A stretch of DNA of 50,825 nucleotides from Parabacteroides sp. PF5-9 (GCF_029893105.1 NZ_JARXWG010000028.1:1-50825), one strand, 5' to 3'. Positions 8,535 through 17,133 are shown, numbered from the stretch's first letter. Program-made: numbers and translations. Notes: a model not told the origin generated them from the letters alone.

Positions 8535-8604
8535 ATTCGTAAGTATTAATTAATTAAAGTACATAAACAGCTTTTTTTATATATAAGAACTTTGTATTTA
8601 GTTA

Positions 8605-8931
8605 TTATTCAAGAATTATAGATACATATATTTGCTTGTTTACACCTCTTTTGTAACTAATAGAGGACACCAGGTCAAAGTCATGACAAATATCATATAT
8701 CCAATCTTCATAGCTAAGATTTGGGATTATCTTTCTTTGCCCATTGTAAGATTCTAACGCATCACTGGACAAATCTTTTTCACACAAAACATAATCCAAA
8801 GAATCTATCCAAATGGAAGGATGAATTCTTTCTCCGATACGAGGCAGTGGAAAATGAGACAAATCCCAGTCAAGCATAACATTTATACTATCCCTGAACC
8901 AATCATGAGTAATAAGCAACTCAACTTTCAT
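8605..8931 (-). CDS. Divergent member of the W-x3-P-x-LP-x2-GD family
   Basis: The 108-residue product resembles the proteins at 7320 and 36729: an N-terminal strand, then MLDWDLSHFPLPRIGERI (residues about 18-35) in place of the W..P.LP..GD motif, and a C-terminal strand pair (VSSISYKRG, IYVSIIL). It overlaps the upstream gene by 4 bp (ATGA), so it is translated with the membrane alpha-CTD-like protein and likely works with it. Function unknown. Confidence 0.6.
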   Translation of the reverse strand: MKVELLITHDWFRDSINVMLDWDLSHFPLPRIGERIHPSIWIDSLDYVLCEKDLSSDALESYNGQRKIIPNLSYEDWIYDICHDFDLVSSISYKRGVNKQIYVSIILE

Positions 8932-9905
8932 AATTTGTTTGTTTTATTTGATTGTTTTACAAAGGAGTAATACTTTGATTTGTATATACTATTCAAATCA
9001 TCGTTATCAAACTTGTTTATAAAACCTTTCTCTATTAAAACTTCTTCTAACTGATAGATAGATTTTTTTCCAAAATTCCGAATAACAAGATAGATTTTGC
9101 GTTTCTGCCCTAAAATAAATTGCAATAAATCTAAGACGGTATGTACATTTACCTCCTTGAGTCCATTCAAAACACGTAATGGAATATCCCCCAGTTCTGA
9201 TAGTAATGTATTTAAGCTTTCTTTTTCTTCATCTGTCAACTCTTCATTTTCAGAAAATGCGGAAACATCCTGATTATTTGTCTTTATCAAATTTTCTATA
9301 TTATCTGCTTTTTGAGAGATATAACCGACCTTTCTCTCAATAAAACTGATACTATCAGCACAAAACTCTGCATTATTAGGGAGAGTACTTTCACCGACGA
9401 AACTCGGCAAAATATACTTATTTATATTTTCTTCTATCTTATTCACCTTTAAACCTAAAGATATTAATGGTTCTCCTATTTCGTTGTATTTAAGAGCCAT
9501 ATTATGAAGTTTTTTCAAATAGATTCTATTCTGTGTGAACTGAAAAACTAATAATACCAAAATTATTATTCCTAAAAATATAAAAATATTTTTATCAAAT
9601 AAAATCACGCTTCTTACTTCTTCTGAATCTGTTTTTCTTGCGACAGCGTTCATGTATGGGAAAAACGAATAGCGGGTACTTCCTGTCTTACTTACAAAAA
9701 ATGAAGTGTTGTTTTCAATGGTTACAACAAATACAGTATCACTAATCATCCCTTTCTCCTGGTTAATAAGGAGTACTGTATCAACCTTTACAGAGTTATC
9801 GTCCAGTATATCGCCATTTTTATCAAACGATATATGTTTACCTTGTGCAGATAATGAATAAGTGGAGATTAGAAATAAAATAAGAATCAAATACAAGTTT
9901 TTCAT
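8928..9905 (-). CDS. Membrane protein with RNA polymerase alpha-CTD-like domain
   Basis: The 325-residue product has a signal peptide (1-20, ending TYSLSA), a periplasmic part of about 85 residues, one transmembrane helix (107-124), a helical linker (125-235) and a C-terminal domain (about 236-296) that reads like the C-terminal domain of RpoA. Key matches are LRVLNGLKEVNVHTVLDLLQ and IRNFGKKSIYQLEEVL followed by KGF, which parallel the helices and NxGKKSL loop of RpoA that contact DNA and regulators. With a cleaved signal and one stop-transfer helix, this domain would face the cytoplasm. A membrane-bound regulator that contacts DNA or polymerase is my inference. The gene is in the middle of a three-gene operon with 4-bp overlaps on both sides. 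Confidence 0.75.
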   Translation of the reverse strand: MKNLYLILILFLISTYSLSAQGKHISFDKNGDILDDNSVKVDTVLLINQEKGMISDTVFVVTIENNTSFFVSKTGSTRYSFFPYMNAVARKTDSEEVRSVILFDKNIFIFLGIIILVLLVFQFTQNRIYLKKLHNMALKYNEIGEPLISLGLKVNKIEENINKYILPSFVGESTLPNNAEFCADSISFIERKVGYISQKADNIENLIKTNNQDVSAFSENEELTDEEKESLNTLLSELGDIPLRVLNGLKEVNVHTVLDLLQFILGQKRKIYLVIRNFGKKSIYQLEEVLIEKGFINKFDNDDLNSIYKSKYYSFVKQSNKTNKL

Positions 9906-10267
9906 GACTGTAAAAGTGTTAAATAAAATTCTTTCCCTAAAGTTTCTCGAATTTTTTCTTTTCCTTTTGAAGATAAAGAACCTATTGCTTGGTCAGTAGC
10001 CAGGTGCACAATTTTATGCTCAAATAATACTTGACTAATTTGAAACCCTACTGGTGTAAAGAACGTATTCTCTAAGCAAACGACAGAAAATGTTAAAAAG
10101 GGTGACTGACCTACAGAAGAATGATTATAATAACAAAACTCTATATTTATGATATTATGGTTACCAAGTGCCATATTCAGATTATAGATGCAATCTGTAT
10201 GAATATCGGTTACTTCTAATTCTATATGTTCTGTTGTTAATTCTTTATCATTTATATCCTTTACCAT
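9902..10267 (-). CDS. Unknown cytoplasmic protein, first gene of alpha-CTD-like operon
   Basis: This 121-residue protein has no signal peptide or membrane helix. It contains alternating strands up to about residue 85 and an alpha-helical end (GSLSSKGKEKIRETLGKEF). I recognise no family. Its stop overlaps the start of the membrane alpha-CTD-like gene by 4 bp, so the two are translationally coupled. A -7-like box, TATATTTG, lies on the - strand at 10290-10297, and octamer array E lies further upstream. Confidence 0.6.
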   Translation of the reverse strand: MVKDINDKELTTEHIELEVTDIHTDCIYNLNMALGNHNIINIEFCYYNHSSVGQSPFLTFSVVCLENTFFTPVGFQISQVLFEHKIVHLATDQAIGSLSSKGKEKIRETLGKEFYLTLLQS

Positions 10268-10289
10268 ATCGTTGTTTTTAGTGTCTGTA

Positions 10290-10297
10290 CAAATATA
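10290..10297 (-). promoter_or_regulatory. Candidate -7 box for the 10267-8605 operon
   Basis: On the - strand this reads TATATTTG, a perfect match to the Bacteroidota TAnnTTTG box, 23 bases upstream of the ATG at 10267. No exact TTTG is found 19-21 bp further upstream, so activation by a protein bound upstream, for example at array E, is possible. Confidence 0.45.
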
Positions 10298-10400
10298 ATA
10301 AAATAAACTGGTTTTTTAAACCGTAATTTCAAGTTTTTTTCAACAATTTTCAAAGTTTAAAAAAACGAACGTTTAACTAAACTCGGGTTATATTTGCCTT

Positions 10401-10551
10401 TGCTATCAGTGTTAAACCAGGATATCCGCTCGAGCGTAAAAAAATGCTATCAAAAATGTTCCTGGCCGAGCTGCCCCGGACGAAATTTTGCTATCACATT
10501 CTTATCTTCAGGAAGCCGATGGCCGGCAGAACCGGAAATAGTGAGATAGCA
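10401..10551. repeat. Octamer array E
   Basis: TGCTATCA occurs at 10401, 10445 and 10489, exactly 44 bp apart. A 47-bp end cassette follows and is closed by a degenerate inverted octamer AGATAGCA at 10544, 55 bp after the last direct one. The second cassette (AAAATGTTCCTGGCCGAGCT and on) is shared with arrays F and G, and the end cassette with A, B and C. The array lies between the toxin gene and the operon that starts at 10267. A + strand TATATTTG at 10389-10396 borders it but leads to no gene. Confidence 0.85.
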
Positions 10552-10571
10552 AAATATATATAGGGAAGATA

Positions 10572-10841
10572 TTAGAAGAGTTCCGAATGGCTTCCTAATC
10601 TAATCAACTTTATTATATCTTCCTCTTCATCAAACCAAATAAGAAGTAAATCGTTTTCTACATGACACTCCATATAGCCCCTGTATTCGCCAATTAAGAA
10701 ATGAGGCCTATATTCCTGCGGAAGAGAACCGCATTTCTGTAATAAGGCCAGTACGGTTTGTAAACTGGCAATTTTCTTAGGATTGTTTTGTATTCGTTTC
10801 AGGTCTTTCTTAAACTGGCTTGTTTGCTTTAGCTGTTTCAT
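10572..10841 (-). CDS. YafQ/RelE-type toxin
   Basis: This 89-residue protein matches the YafQ branch of the RelE mRNA interferases: KQTSQFKKDLKRI at the start, then YRPHFLIGEYRGYMECHVEN, LLIWF and a C-terminal RLGSHSELF. The histidines and the final Ser-His pair are where YafQ has its ribosome-dependent RNase site. It overlaps the antitoxin gene by 4 bp, which is the normal order. The pair would kill or arrest cells that lose the plasmid. Confidence 0.9.
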   Translation of the reverse strand: MKQLKQTSQFKKDLKRIQNNPKKIASLQTVLALLQKCGSLPQEYRPHFLIGEYRGYMECHVENDLLLIWFDEEEDIIKLIRLGSHSELF

Positions 10842-11083
10842 AATCCTTCTACATAATCTTTGAAGTTATTCAAAGGAAGAGTATCAAGTTCTTTACCGCT
10901 TTCAGCTTCTTTCATAGCCTCCAAGGTCGTTGCATTAGGTTTACGATAGATAATATCCATTAGCGCACTTTCTACAAAGTTATTAAGACTTCTGTTTTCA
11001 TTCTTCGCTACAACCTGTAAGCGTTCAAGCAAGTCTGTTCGGAGCCTGAACGATGTTTGTTTTCTTTCTACAATTCTTTCCAT
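10838..11083 (-). CDS. Antitoxin of the YafQ-type pair
   Basis: The 81-residue product has an N-terminal RHH-like segment (ERKQTSFRLRTDLLERLQVV, then NRSLNNFVESALMDII) that should bind the operator, and an acidic C-terminal part for toxin neutralisation. A longer frame begins at a TTG at 11140, but ATG 11083 is preferred because the promoter and palindrome lie at 11108-11141. The toxin start overlaps its stop. Confidence 0.85.
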   Translation of the reverse strand: MERIVERKQTSFRLRTDLLERLQVVAKNENRSLNNFVESALMDIIYRKPNATTLEAMKEAESGKELDTLPLNNFKDYVEGL

Positions 11084-11107
11084 GTGATACAAAATATTAT
11101 TATATAA

Positions 11108-11141
11108 TACAAATGTATCGCATTTGTAACACATAAGCAAA
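11108..11141 (-). promoter_or_regulatory. Toxin-antitoxin promoter with overlapping operator
   Basis: On the - strand a perfect Bacteroidota promoter is visible: -33 TTTG at 11138-11141, 20 bp, then -7 TACATTTG at 11110-11117. The palindrome TACAAATG-tatcg-CATTTGTA (11108-11128) covers the -7 box, so antitoxin binding there would repress its own operon. The start codon follows 26 bases downstream. Confidence 0.8.
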
Positions 11142-11173
11142 AAAAAAGGGAAATTTTTATATCCCCTCCCTTT
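11139..11173 (-). terminator. Terminator of the HTH gene, overlapping the antitoxin promoter
   Basis: In - strand orientation AAAGGGA (from 11173 to 11167) pairs with TCCCTTT (11151 to 11145), followed by a run of T down to 11139. This is a good intrinsic terminator just after the stop codon of the HTH gene. Its T-run contains the -33 box of the next promoter. Confidence 0.75.
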
Positions 11174-11177
11174 GACG

Positions 11178-11540
11178 CTATTCTAAAATATCTATAATCT
11201 CTTTAATATGAATATCCAGCATGTTCTTCATCATTTCTATTTTAGCTTTTGCGATTCCACCTATATAACCTGACTTTAAGGTATTGCTTTCCTTGCCGAC
11301 AATTTCAAAATCATTTATAAACAAAGAATCTATGTATATAAATTTTGAATAGAAATTTAAAAGGTTCATTAAAAACCCTACATCCCCACCTTTGCCAGTT
11401 TCTAACCGAGAAATCGCATTTTGCGCATGCGCTAATTTGATTTGCTCTTCTTCAGTAAGTTTATTCGCAAGCTGTTCCTGGGTAAGACCTAAGTACATTC
11501 GTACCTTTTTGAGGCGTTCCCCAAATGTAAAAACATCCAT
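11178..11540 (-). CDS. XRE-family HTH regulator
   Basis: The 120-residue protein has an N-terminal lambda-repressor-like HTH: FGERLKKVRMYLGLTQEQLA, an insertion of acidic residues, then AQNAISRLETGKGGDVGFL. The C-terminal half is helical with no known effector domain. It starts 9 bases after the coupling-protein gene, so both are on one transcript. It could control transfer genes or the arrays; the sequence does not show its target. Confidence 0.85.
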   Translation of the reverse strand: MDVFTFGERLKKVRMYLGLTQEQLANKLTEEEQIKLAHAQNAISRLETGKGGDVGFLMNLLNFYSKFIYIDSLFINDFEIVGKESNTLKSGYIGGIAKAKIEMMKNMLDIHIKEIIDILE

Positions 11541-11549
11541 GTATTGTAA

Positions 11550-13532
11550 TTACAAAATCTCTGCAATCATATTCTCAACCTCGTCTGTAACTCGGTCATA
11601 GTTTGATAGCAATATTTCTTCCTTCTTTCCTGTGGTACCAAAGTTATATATTTTTTTGCAATCACTGAAAGTATTTTCTTCTTTTTCTATATTTTTCACA
11701 TCGAGCGTTGTTTCACAATGGTACGCGGTTGATACAAAATTACTATCGTCTGTATCAAAATCTTTAGCAACCTGACCAACAAGCTGCCCTGTTTGAAGAT
11801 TAGCAATTTTTGAACCAGGAATTAACAAGTCCATGTTTTCATTCATGGAAACGGTAGTACGATTCCGGTCTATAGATATATTCTGCTTAACTTGTTTAAC
11901 TTTCCCAAAAAGTTTTTCAAGCCAATCGAGGGTTTCTTTTTGCCTTGCCGAACCTGAAAGAATATTACCACAGATAGAGCAAATTTCATCTGCCCCATTT
12001 TTACCATAAGCAACCCTTAGTTGTGGCAATTCTTGTAAACCTAATGCGACAGCAACTTTATTACTTCTTGCGGTAGCCATCAGGTTAGCGAGTTTATGGA
12101 AAAAAATGGTTGGCAACTCGTCTATGATTATTGCCGATGGCAAATTACCTTTTGAATTAATAAGTCTTACAAGACGATTTAAGATAAGAGCATTCAAAGC
12201 AGAGTTCATATTCTGCGTATCAGGGTTATTAGCAATTATTAAGTAAGCCGGTTCTTCGCTATCACTAACTTTTAAATTTATTGGTTGCTTTTTCGGGTCT
12301 TCTGTAAATACCCAAAAAGATTCTTTTGTTGCTAAACGGGATGTTTGAATTTTTAACGTACCTATCTGGCCTTCCAACTGGTCCCAGGCCTTCTTTTCAA
12401 AAGCACTTTGAAAAGGCGATAGTAGAGAATGTAGTTCCCTGTTTGTATATAGAACCGTAAATATTTCTTCGTAGCTTCTATTCATGAAAGCAAGTATATG
12501 AGGTAAATCACTATACATACCACCCTCATGTTTGGAAAAGAAATATATACATGCAGCAAGGAAGTTTATAGCAGATTGGTCAAAGAAAACCTCTGCACCT
12601 CCGCCGCTTTCAGAATTGCCTTTTTTTAATGATTCAACAAGTGCTTCTGCTGTCTCTAATGCATCAGCCAAACTTTTAATATATTCTGTTTTAAGCGGGT
12701 TAATTCGCTTAGAAAATTCGATTTTATTAAAATCTATAATATGGAATTTTGCATTAGAAGGGAAAACGCCACTATTGACGGCTTTTTTGAAATAATGATA
12801 GGTCAGTTTGGCAAGGTCAGGAAATTTATAATCATAAACAACAAGAGCAAAGCCCTTCATTGACAGCTGACGTATGTAGGAATTTATTACTGAGTAGGTT
12901 TTACCACTCCCTGGTGTTCCAATTAAAAGCAGTCCTCTGAAAGGATTAACAATATTAATCCAACCCTTATTCCATCTTTTATTGAAGTAAAATTTCATAG
13001 GAATATTTACAGAATATTTGGTATTGATACACTTTGTAGTCTGTTCAAAGCTTTCATTATCTATATTGAACCGGTCTTTCATCAGCCCCGATTTTATTTG
13101 CTTTGAAATATTATCAAGTCCTATGTGCATCATAATAGCCCCTATCAACGTTCCAATTATATAGAATACATCTACTATTCGTATTATTCCCGAAATATTT
13201 GCCACACTCTTAGACATATTCAAAAATGCAGAGCCAAAAAACAGCATAAACCCTATAAATATTGGCATAACTATATGCTTTACTGGGTCAAGGTCTAAAT
13301 CCTTTTTTGCTTTAGTACCAACACATGTTATTATCATGGCGGTGAGCGTACCAAGCTTTACATAGAAAATATTTTGGTACATTGGGATTTTATATAATCT
13401 CTCTAAAAAAACGCCAAACTGTTTGGGTAAAAGCGGAAGGGGTACAAACGCTAAGATTTCTAAAACTATCAGGAAGTAAACTAACGCTTGAAAAAAACCA
13501 TACATTTTTTGTAACTCTTTTGATTCTTCCAT
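11550..13532 (-). CDS. Type IV coupling protein (MobC/TraG/VirD4 family)
   Basis: This 660-residue ATPase links the relaxosome to the mating channel at the inner membrane. Several transmembrane helices occupy residues 13-140. Walker A is GTPGSGKT (205-212), and the Walker B region is AIIIDELPT, followed by the ARSNKVAVALGLQELPQL segment. It matches the Bacteroides MobC coupling proteins in size and layout. Only the HTH gene follows in the operon. Array F lies 52 bases upstream of the ATG. Confidence 0.92.
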   Translation of the reverse strand: MEESKELQKMYGFFQALVYFLIVLEILAFVPLPLLPKQFGVFLERLYKIPMYQNIFYVKLGTLTAMIITCVGTKAKKDLDLDPVKHIVMPIFIGFMLFFGSAFLNMSKSVANISGIIRIVDVFYIIGTLIGAIMMHIGLDNISKQIKSGLMKDRFNIDNESFEQTTKCINTKYSVNIPMKFYFNKRWNKGWINIVNPFRGLLLIGTPGSGKTYSVINSYIRQLSMKGFALVVYDYKFPDLAKLTYHYFKKAVNSGVFPSNAKFHIIDFNKIEFSKRINPLKTEYIKSLADALETAEALVESLKKGNSESGGGAEVFFDQSAINFLAACIYFFSKHEGGMYSDLPHILAFMNRSYEEIFTVLYTNRELHSLLSPFQSAFEKKAWDQLEGQIGTLKIQTSRLATKESFWVFTEDPKKQPINLKVSDSEEPAYLIIANNPDTQNMNSALNALILNRLVRLINSKGNLPSAIIIDELPTIFFHKLANLMATARSNKVAVALGLQELPQLRVAYGKNGADEICSICGNILSGSARQKETLDWLEKLFGKVKQVKQNISIDRNRTTVSMNENMDLLIPGSKIANLQTGQLVGQVAKDFDTDDSNFVSTAYHCETTLDVKNIEKEENTFSDCKKIYNFGTTGKKEEILLSNYDRVTDEVENMIAEIL

Positions 13533-13583
13533 TTTACTATTAAATTATGTATGTTATGATTAGAATATAAGTATAACTGAATT

Positions 13584-13723
13584 TGCTATCTAAATTCTTC
13601 CGGCAACTTCGCTCGAGCGGTAATAAATGCTATCAAAAATGTTCCTGGCCGAGCTGCCCCGGACGAAATTTTGCTATCACATTCTACTTCCTGAAGTTCG
13701 TCCGGATGAAATTTTTGCTATCA
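13584..13723. repeat. Octamer array F
   Basis: TGCTATCT at 13584 (one change) and TGCTATCA at 13628, 13672 and 13716 are spaced exactly 44 bp. The first cassette contains the palindrome GCTCGAGC and matches array G; the second matches E and G; the third, with TTCCTGAAG, is related to the second cassette of A-C. The 47-bp end cassette of other arrays is absent. The array lies between the transfer operon and the coupling-protein gene. Confidence 0.85.
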
Positions 13724-13733
13724 GGAAAAGAAA

Positions 13734-13770
13734 TTTTTTTAGCGGATTCAAAATAGTGAACCCGCTAAAA
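13734..13770 (-). terminator. Stem-loop at the end of the transfer operon
   Basis: AGCGGATTC (13741-13749) and GAACCCGCT (13758-13766) pair with one G-U in the - strand RNA, and the stem extends through flanking TTTT/AAAA. It lies 3 bases after the lipoprotein stop codon at the end of the long leftward operon. The T-tract on the - strand is imperfect. Confidence 0.6.
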
Positions 13771-13772
13771 TA

Positions 13773-14183
13773 TTATTGAACACCTAATACAAGTCCTAAA
13801 GTGACCAATGTATTATCAGATTTCTCAACTTCTTTTCTTCCGTCTACCGTGATGCTACCGGTAGCTTTACCTACTCGTTTATCAACTCCTTCACCTTTAT
13901 AAACAGGATAAACGGAAAGCGAAAGATACGTTCCGGATTTTAAGGTTATTTCATAGGAGAAAGGCGAAGAGACTGTTTCCTCTTTGATGTTCTTCTTATC
14001 ATCTGCCGAAGTAGCATTTCCAACAGTATAGACAACCTTCACATCATATAAGTCCGGTTTATCTATTGATGCTTCATACTTTACCTTATACTCTTTATCT
14101 CCAAGAATTTCTTTATCATCATCACCACAGGAAAATAAACAGAAACTCGCAAAAACTAACAATAAAATGTTTAACTTTTTCAT
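13773..14183 (-). CDS. Lipoprotein at the end of the transfer operon
   Basis: The 136-residue product starts with a lipoprotein signal: LFSC with the acceptor Cys at 19, followed by GDDD. Acidic residues directly after the Cys resemble the Bacteroidota lipoprotein export signal that sends proteins to the cell surface. The rest is beta-rich with an immunoglobulin-like look (VVYTVGNAT, SFEIT-like strands). Its place directly after TraO suggests a role at the outer membrane end of the channel or in exclusion of other donors; this is inferred. Confidence 0.7.
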   Translation of the reverse strand: MKKLNILLLVFASFCLFSCGDDDKEILGDKEYKVKYEASIDKPDLYDVKVVYTVGNATSADDKKNIKEETVSSPFSYEITLKSGTYLSLSVYPVYKGEGVDKRVGKATGSITVDGRKEVEKSDNTLVTLGLVLGVQ

Positions 14184-14201
14184 GACTTAATTTTTATAGT
14201 G

Positions 14202-14738
14202 TTAAAATGGAATTTTTATACCCATTGTCCCTCCGACTCTAAACCAAGATTTATTAGAAGCCCAAAAACTAAATTGATTCTTTTGAAGAACAAAAAATTG
14301 CACACCGTTAGGGAATGTATAACTATACTCGAAACCAGGTGTAATAGAGCATGTAAACCGTTCACGGTCATTAACTCCAATTCCTGCTGCAAGCCGACCT
14401 CTGATATTATAGTTTTTGCCTCGGATAAGAACTTTTTTATATGCTCCTTGGAAAAGTATTGAATACCGGTTTATTTCCTTTCCTGCATTATCGTTAGTCA
14501 CTTCTCCCGATTCTCCTAATATCGGTGGGTAAACATCTCTGTTAAAAATTTGATTATAATAATCAAGACCAACCTCCCATGCACTATGATATTTTAAGTG
14601 CTTCTCAAATGTAAATTCTGCTGTAATAGCATTTTTGTATAATGCACCTCCGGAGAAAGAAAAATATGTGTCGCCATCTCCTGCCATAATCGTTGTTGCC
14701 ATTAGCAGACACACAAAAATAATTGATAGCTTTTTCAT
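14202..14738 (-). CDS. traO: TraO-like outer-membrane conjugation protein
   Basis: From ATG 14738 this is a 178-residue protein with a signal peptide (KKLSIIFVCLLMATTIMA). The mature part alternates aromatic and glycine-rich strands (GVNDRERFTCSITPGFEYSY) and ends in a terminal Phe, as do many outer-membrane beta-barrels. Position after TraN and this design fit Bacteroides TraO. An in-frame TTG-type start at 14771 would lie inside traN; ATG 14738 follows the traN stop by one base and is preferred. Confidence 0.75.
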   Translation of the reverse strand: MKKLSIIFVCLLMATTIMAGDGDTYFSFSGGALYKNAITAEFTFEKHLKYHSAWEVGLDYYNQIFNRDVYPPILGESGEVTNDNAGKEINRYSILFQGAYKKVLIRGKNYNIRGRLAAGIGVNDRERFTCSITPGFEYSYTFPNGVQFFVLQKNQFSFWASNKSWFRVGGTMGIKIPF

Positions 14739-14739
14739 A

Positions 14740-15582
14740 TCAAAATATGTCTTTATTAGTACTGTCAGCATTTAGAACGTCTGCATAATCAACTCTTAGA
14801 ATAACAGTTCTGCCCGAGATTTGATTTTCTGCAATTTCCACAGTAAAGACCTTTTCATCCGGAAAAGTGAATTTCTTAAACACATAAATATTTCTGTAAT
14901 TCTTCAAAAACGATTTTTGATTAACCAAAATATACTCGGGTTGAACTTCAATCTGTTGGAAGTTTGTAGCTTTTGTTTGTTTTTTATCTTCTATTTTGAA
15001 CCGTATTTGGTCAATATCGTACTTTATCTTAGTTCGGTTTGTTACACCTAAGTCAATGAAGAAATAATCTCCAACTGTAAAAATACTGTTCAATGTGATT
15101 CTTAATTTGTAAGCTTCCCTTGAAACATCATAGAATTTTTTCCCGCAATTCCAGATTCTCCAACCATATGCATATATCTCATTCTTTGGCATTGTTATCA
15201 TGGGGTTCAAATAACTTTGCATATCAGAAGTTGGTAAATTAACATCAGAGGTAGCAAGCGTTGCATCTGCCGTCCATTTGGCCACAATCTGCCGTTTATA
15301 TCTTTCCGTAACAATAGTTATAATTGCCAGTTGTGTACCAGGTACTAAAGTGTTAACTACTGAATCTGCTATTACCGGTTTTAAGCGCAATATGTTAGAA
15401 ACTGGAATATCACCAACTAATAAATCAGTTGAGATATCTACATATTGAATATCTTCTCCACAAGTTATATGTGTTGAAACTTTATTATTTACGTTAATGT
15501 CATAATCACTATTGTAATTTTGAGCATAGGTGTTAGCGGAAATAAAAACAGCTAACAAAATAAACACTAATCCTTTATCCAT
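14740..15582 (-). CDS. traN: TraN (VirB9-like) conjugation protein
   Basis: The preferred start at 15582 gives 280 residues beginning with a signal peptide (MDKGLVFILLAVFISANTYA). It is beta-rich and matches Bacteroides TraN, the VirB9-like outer part of the mating channel core that partners with TraM. Recognisable parts are the strand after HITCGEDIQYVD and the C-terminal QISGRTVILRVDYADVLNAD. Earlier ATGs at 15618 and 15609 would overlap traM and spoil the signal peptide. One base separates it from traO. Confidence 0.82.
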   Translation of the reverse strand: MDKGLVFILLAVFISANTYAQNYNSDYDINVNNKVSTHITCGEDIQYVDISTDLLVGDIPVSNILRLKPVIADSVVNTLVPGTQLAIITIVTERYKRQIVAKWTADATLATSDVNLPTSDMQSYLNPMITMPKNEIYAYGWRIWNCGKKFYDVSREAYKLRITLNSIFTVGDYFFIDLGVTNRTKIKYDIDQIRFKIEDKKQTKATNFQQIEVQPEYILVNQKSFLKNYRNIYVFKKFTFPDEKVFTVEIAENQISGRTVILRVDYADVLNADSTNKDIF

Positions 15583-15598
15583 AATATTGTTAGTTAAA

Positions 15599-16789
15599 TT
15601 ATTTATCATCTTTCTCATTTATAAGGTACACGACAGTATTATATTTGAGTTTTGCTTTATTTTGCTTGATTTTCCTCGAAACAGCTTGAGTTGTCGAGCG
15701 ATATATATCCTGTAAAGCCCCATAAGCAAATTGCTCGAAATCATTTGAATTGTTACTTATAGAGATTTGTTGATTAGCTAATTGTCCTCCTGCCCCTTTC
15801 AAAATCTCCCTAAAGTCCGAATTGGGAACATAAAGGCCTTTGATACCATCATCATCATATATAGTAAGCTTTGTTTTAATTATACCTTGCCCATGTTTAA
15901 TTGAGTTTATATCAACCATTACTCTTTGCGAAGTAAATCCTGAAACAAGGCCATACAAATAAGAGCCTTTTTTAAAAAGAATCTCACCTATATAAATATC
16001 ATCTAATAACCTTACTCTTATACGGCTCCCATCAACTACTGTTTGTACCTCGTCTAATATCGCTGTGATAAACGAAGAGCCTTTGTCCGAAGTAATGGTA
16101 TTAAAATGTTTTGCAGTAGCAGAAGTAGCTTTAGTTGCTTCTAAAATTTCTTCTTCATCTTCTTCTTCCGCAATCTTTTTAGAATCTTCTCCTTTTTGGT
16201 TTTTTTCAGATGGTATTTTTCCTTCCAAAACATTTTTCAAAGAATCCATTACTTCAATTTGGCGTAGTAAGGCATCATAATCCTGAATATCCTGTAATTG
16301 TTGTCCTCGAGGTTGTCTGTTATTCTGAGATAAATTACTTCTTCCATTGTTTCCATATGAGCCTTCTAAGCTTTCATCATCCTCTCTCTGCCCATTCCTC
16401 TCAAAAAACCTCCGTTGCATTTCTTTTACATGGTTTGCTTTCTCTGCCGTTTCTTGATGTTGCTTAGCAATGGCTTCAAGTTCTTCATCGGTATAAAGGC
16501 TTTCAACGTGTAAATCATCATCTTTTACATCAAAACCTTGAATCCCTGAATAATCCTTTTGTTTCTTAAACTCATCCTGGTATGCACCGAATTTATCTAA
16601 CTCCTTTGTCCTTGCTAAATCCGGTTCAGGTAAATTAGGATTTAATTCTTCAGTAACTTGTAAAGAAGATTCAACCGTATTTGTACCTCCAAATTCGCTG
16701 TAAACAAAATAATAAATCATAAGTATGAACGGCAAACCGAGCAACGGTAAAATGTACTTCGGTTTTTTTATGTCTATTGCTGTTTTCAT
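15599..16789 (-). CDS. traM: TraM (VirB10-like) conjugation protein
   Basis: This 396-residue inner-membrane protein has one transmembrane helix (about 11-30), a long charged and coiled linker (50-200) rich in Glu and Lys, and a C-terminal domain (about 230-396) with RIRVRLLDDI and FKKGSYLYGLVSGFTSQRV, the conserved TraM core that spans the periplasm like VirB10. The length fits the family. It overlaps the upstream gene by 4 bp. Confidence 0.88.
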   Translation of the reverse strand: MKTAIDIKKPKYILPLLGLPFILMIYYFVYSEFGGTNTVESSLQVTEELNPNLPEPDLARTKELDKFGAYQDEFKKQKDYSGIQGFDVKDDDLHVESLYTDEELEAIAKQHQETAEKANHVKEMQRRFFERNGQREDDESLEGSYGNNGRSNLSQNNRQPRGQQLQDIQDYDALLRQIEVMDSLKNVLEGKIPSEKNQKGEDSKKIAEEEDEEEILEATKATSATAKHFNTITSDKGSSFITAILDEVQTVVDGSRIRVRLLDDIYIGEILFKKGSYLYGLVSGFTSQRVMVDINSIKHGQGIIKTKLTIYDDDGIKGLYVPNSDFREILKGAGGQLANQQISISNNSNDFEQFAYGALQDIYRSTTQAVSRKIKQNKAKLKYNTVVYLINEKDDK

Positions 16790-17133
16790 TTTCGTTTCAT
16801 ATCAAGTTGATTATTAATTTCTTCTAATCTCAATGAGTCTATTGTTCCTTCCGCAAAATTGTCAAGTTCTCTCTTGATGTTTGTCAGTTCAATTATATCT
16901 ACAATATCTGAAGCAATACTATTTCTCGACTTAATTTCAGTTGGCACATCATATAAAGAAGGTTCTAACTCAACAGGAGTGCTTGTATATCCGTTTTTAT
17001 GAATATTTACAGTTCTATATATTACAATACCAGTACAAAGCATCAAAAAGCAAAACATGACCTTTATAACCACTTTTGGTCTTGTTGCAACTGCTTCAGA
17101 AAATTTTCTTTGGAGTAATGTCAATATCTTCAT
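16786..17133 (-). CDS. TraL-position membrane protein
   Basis: The 115-residue protein has one transmembrane helix (about 22-42) and a periplasmic tail with helices (IASDIVDIIELTNIKREL). It occupies the TraL place between TraK and TraM. The start at 17133 overlaps traK by 38 bp, an unusually long overlap, and its end overlaps traM by 4 bp. I see the position and topology; identity with TraL is inferred. Confidence 0.65.
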   Translation of the reverse strand: MKILTLLQRKFSEAVATRPKVVIKVMFCFLMLCTGIVIYRTVNIHKNGYTSTPVELEPSLYDVPTEIKSRNSIASDIVDIIELTNIKRELDNFAEGTIDSLRLEEINNQLDMKRK

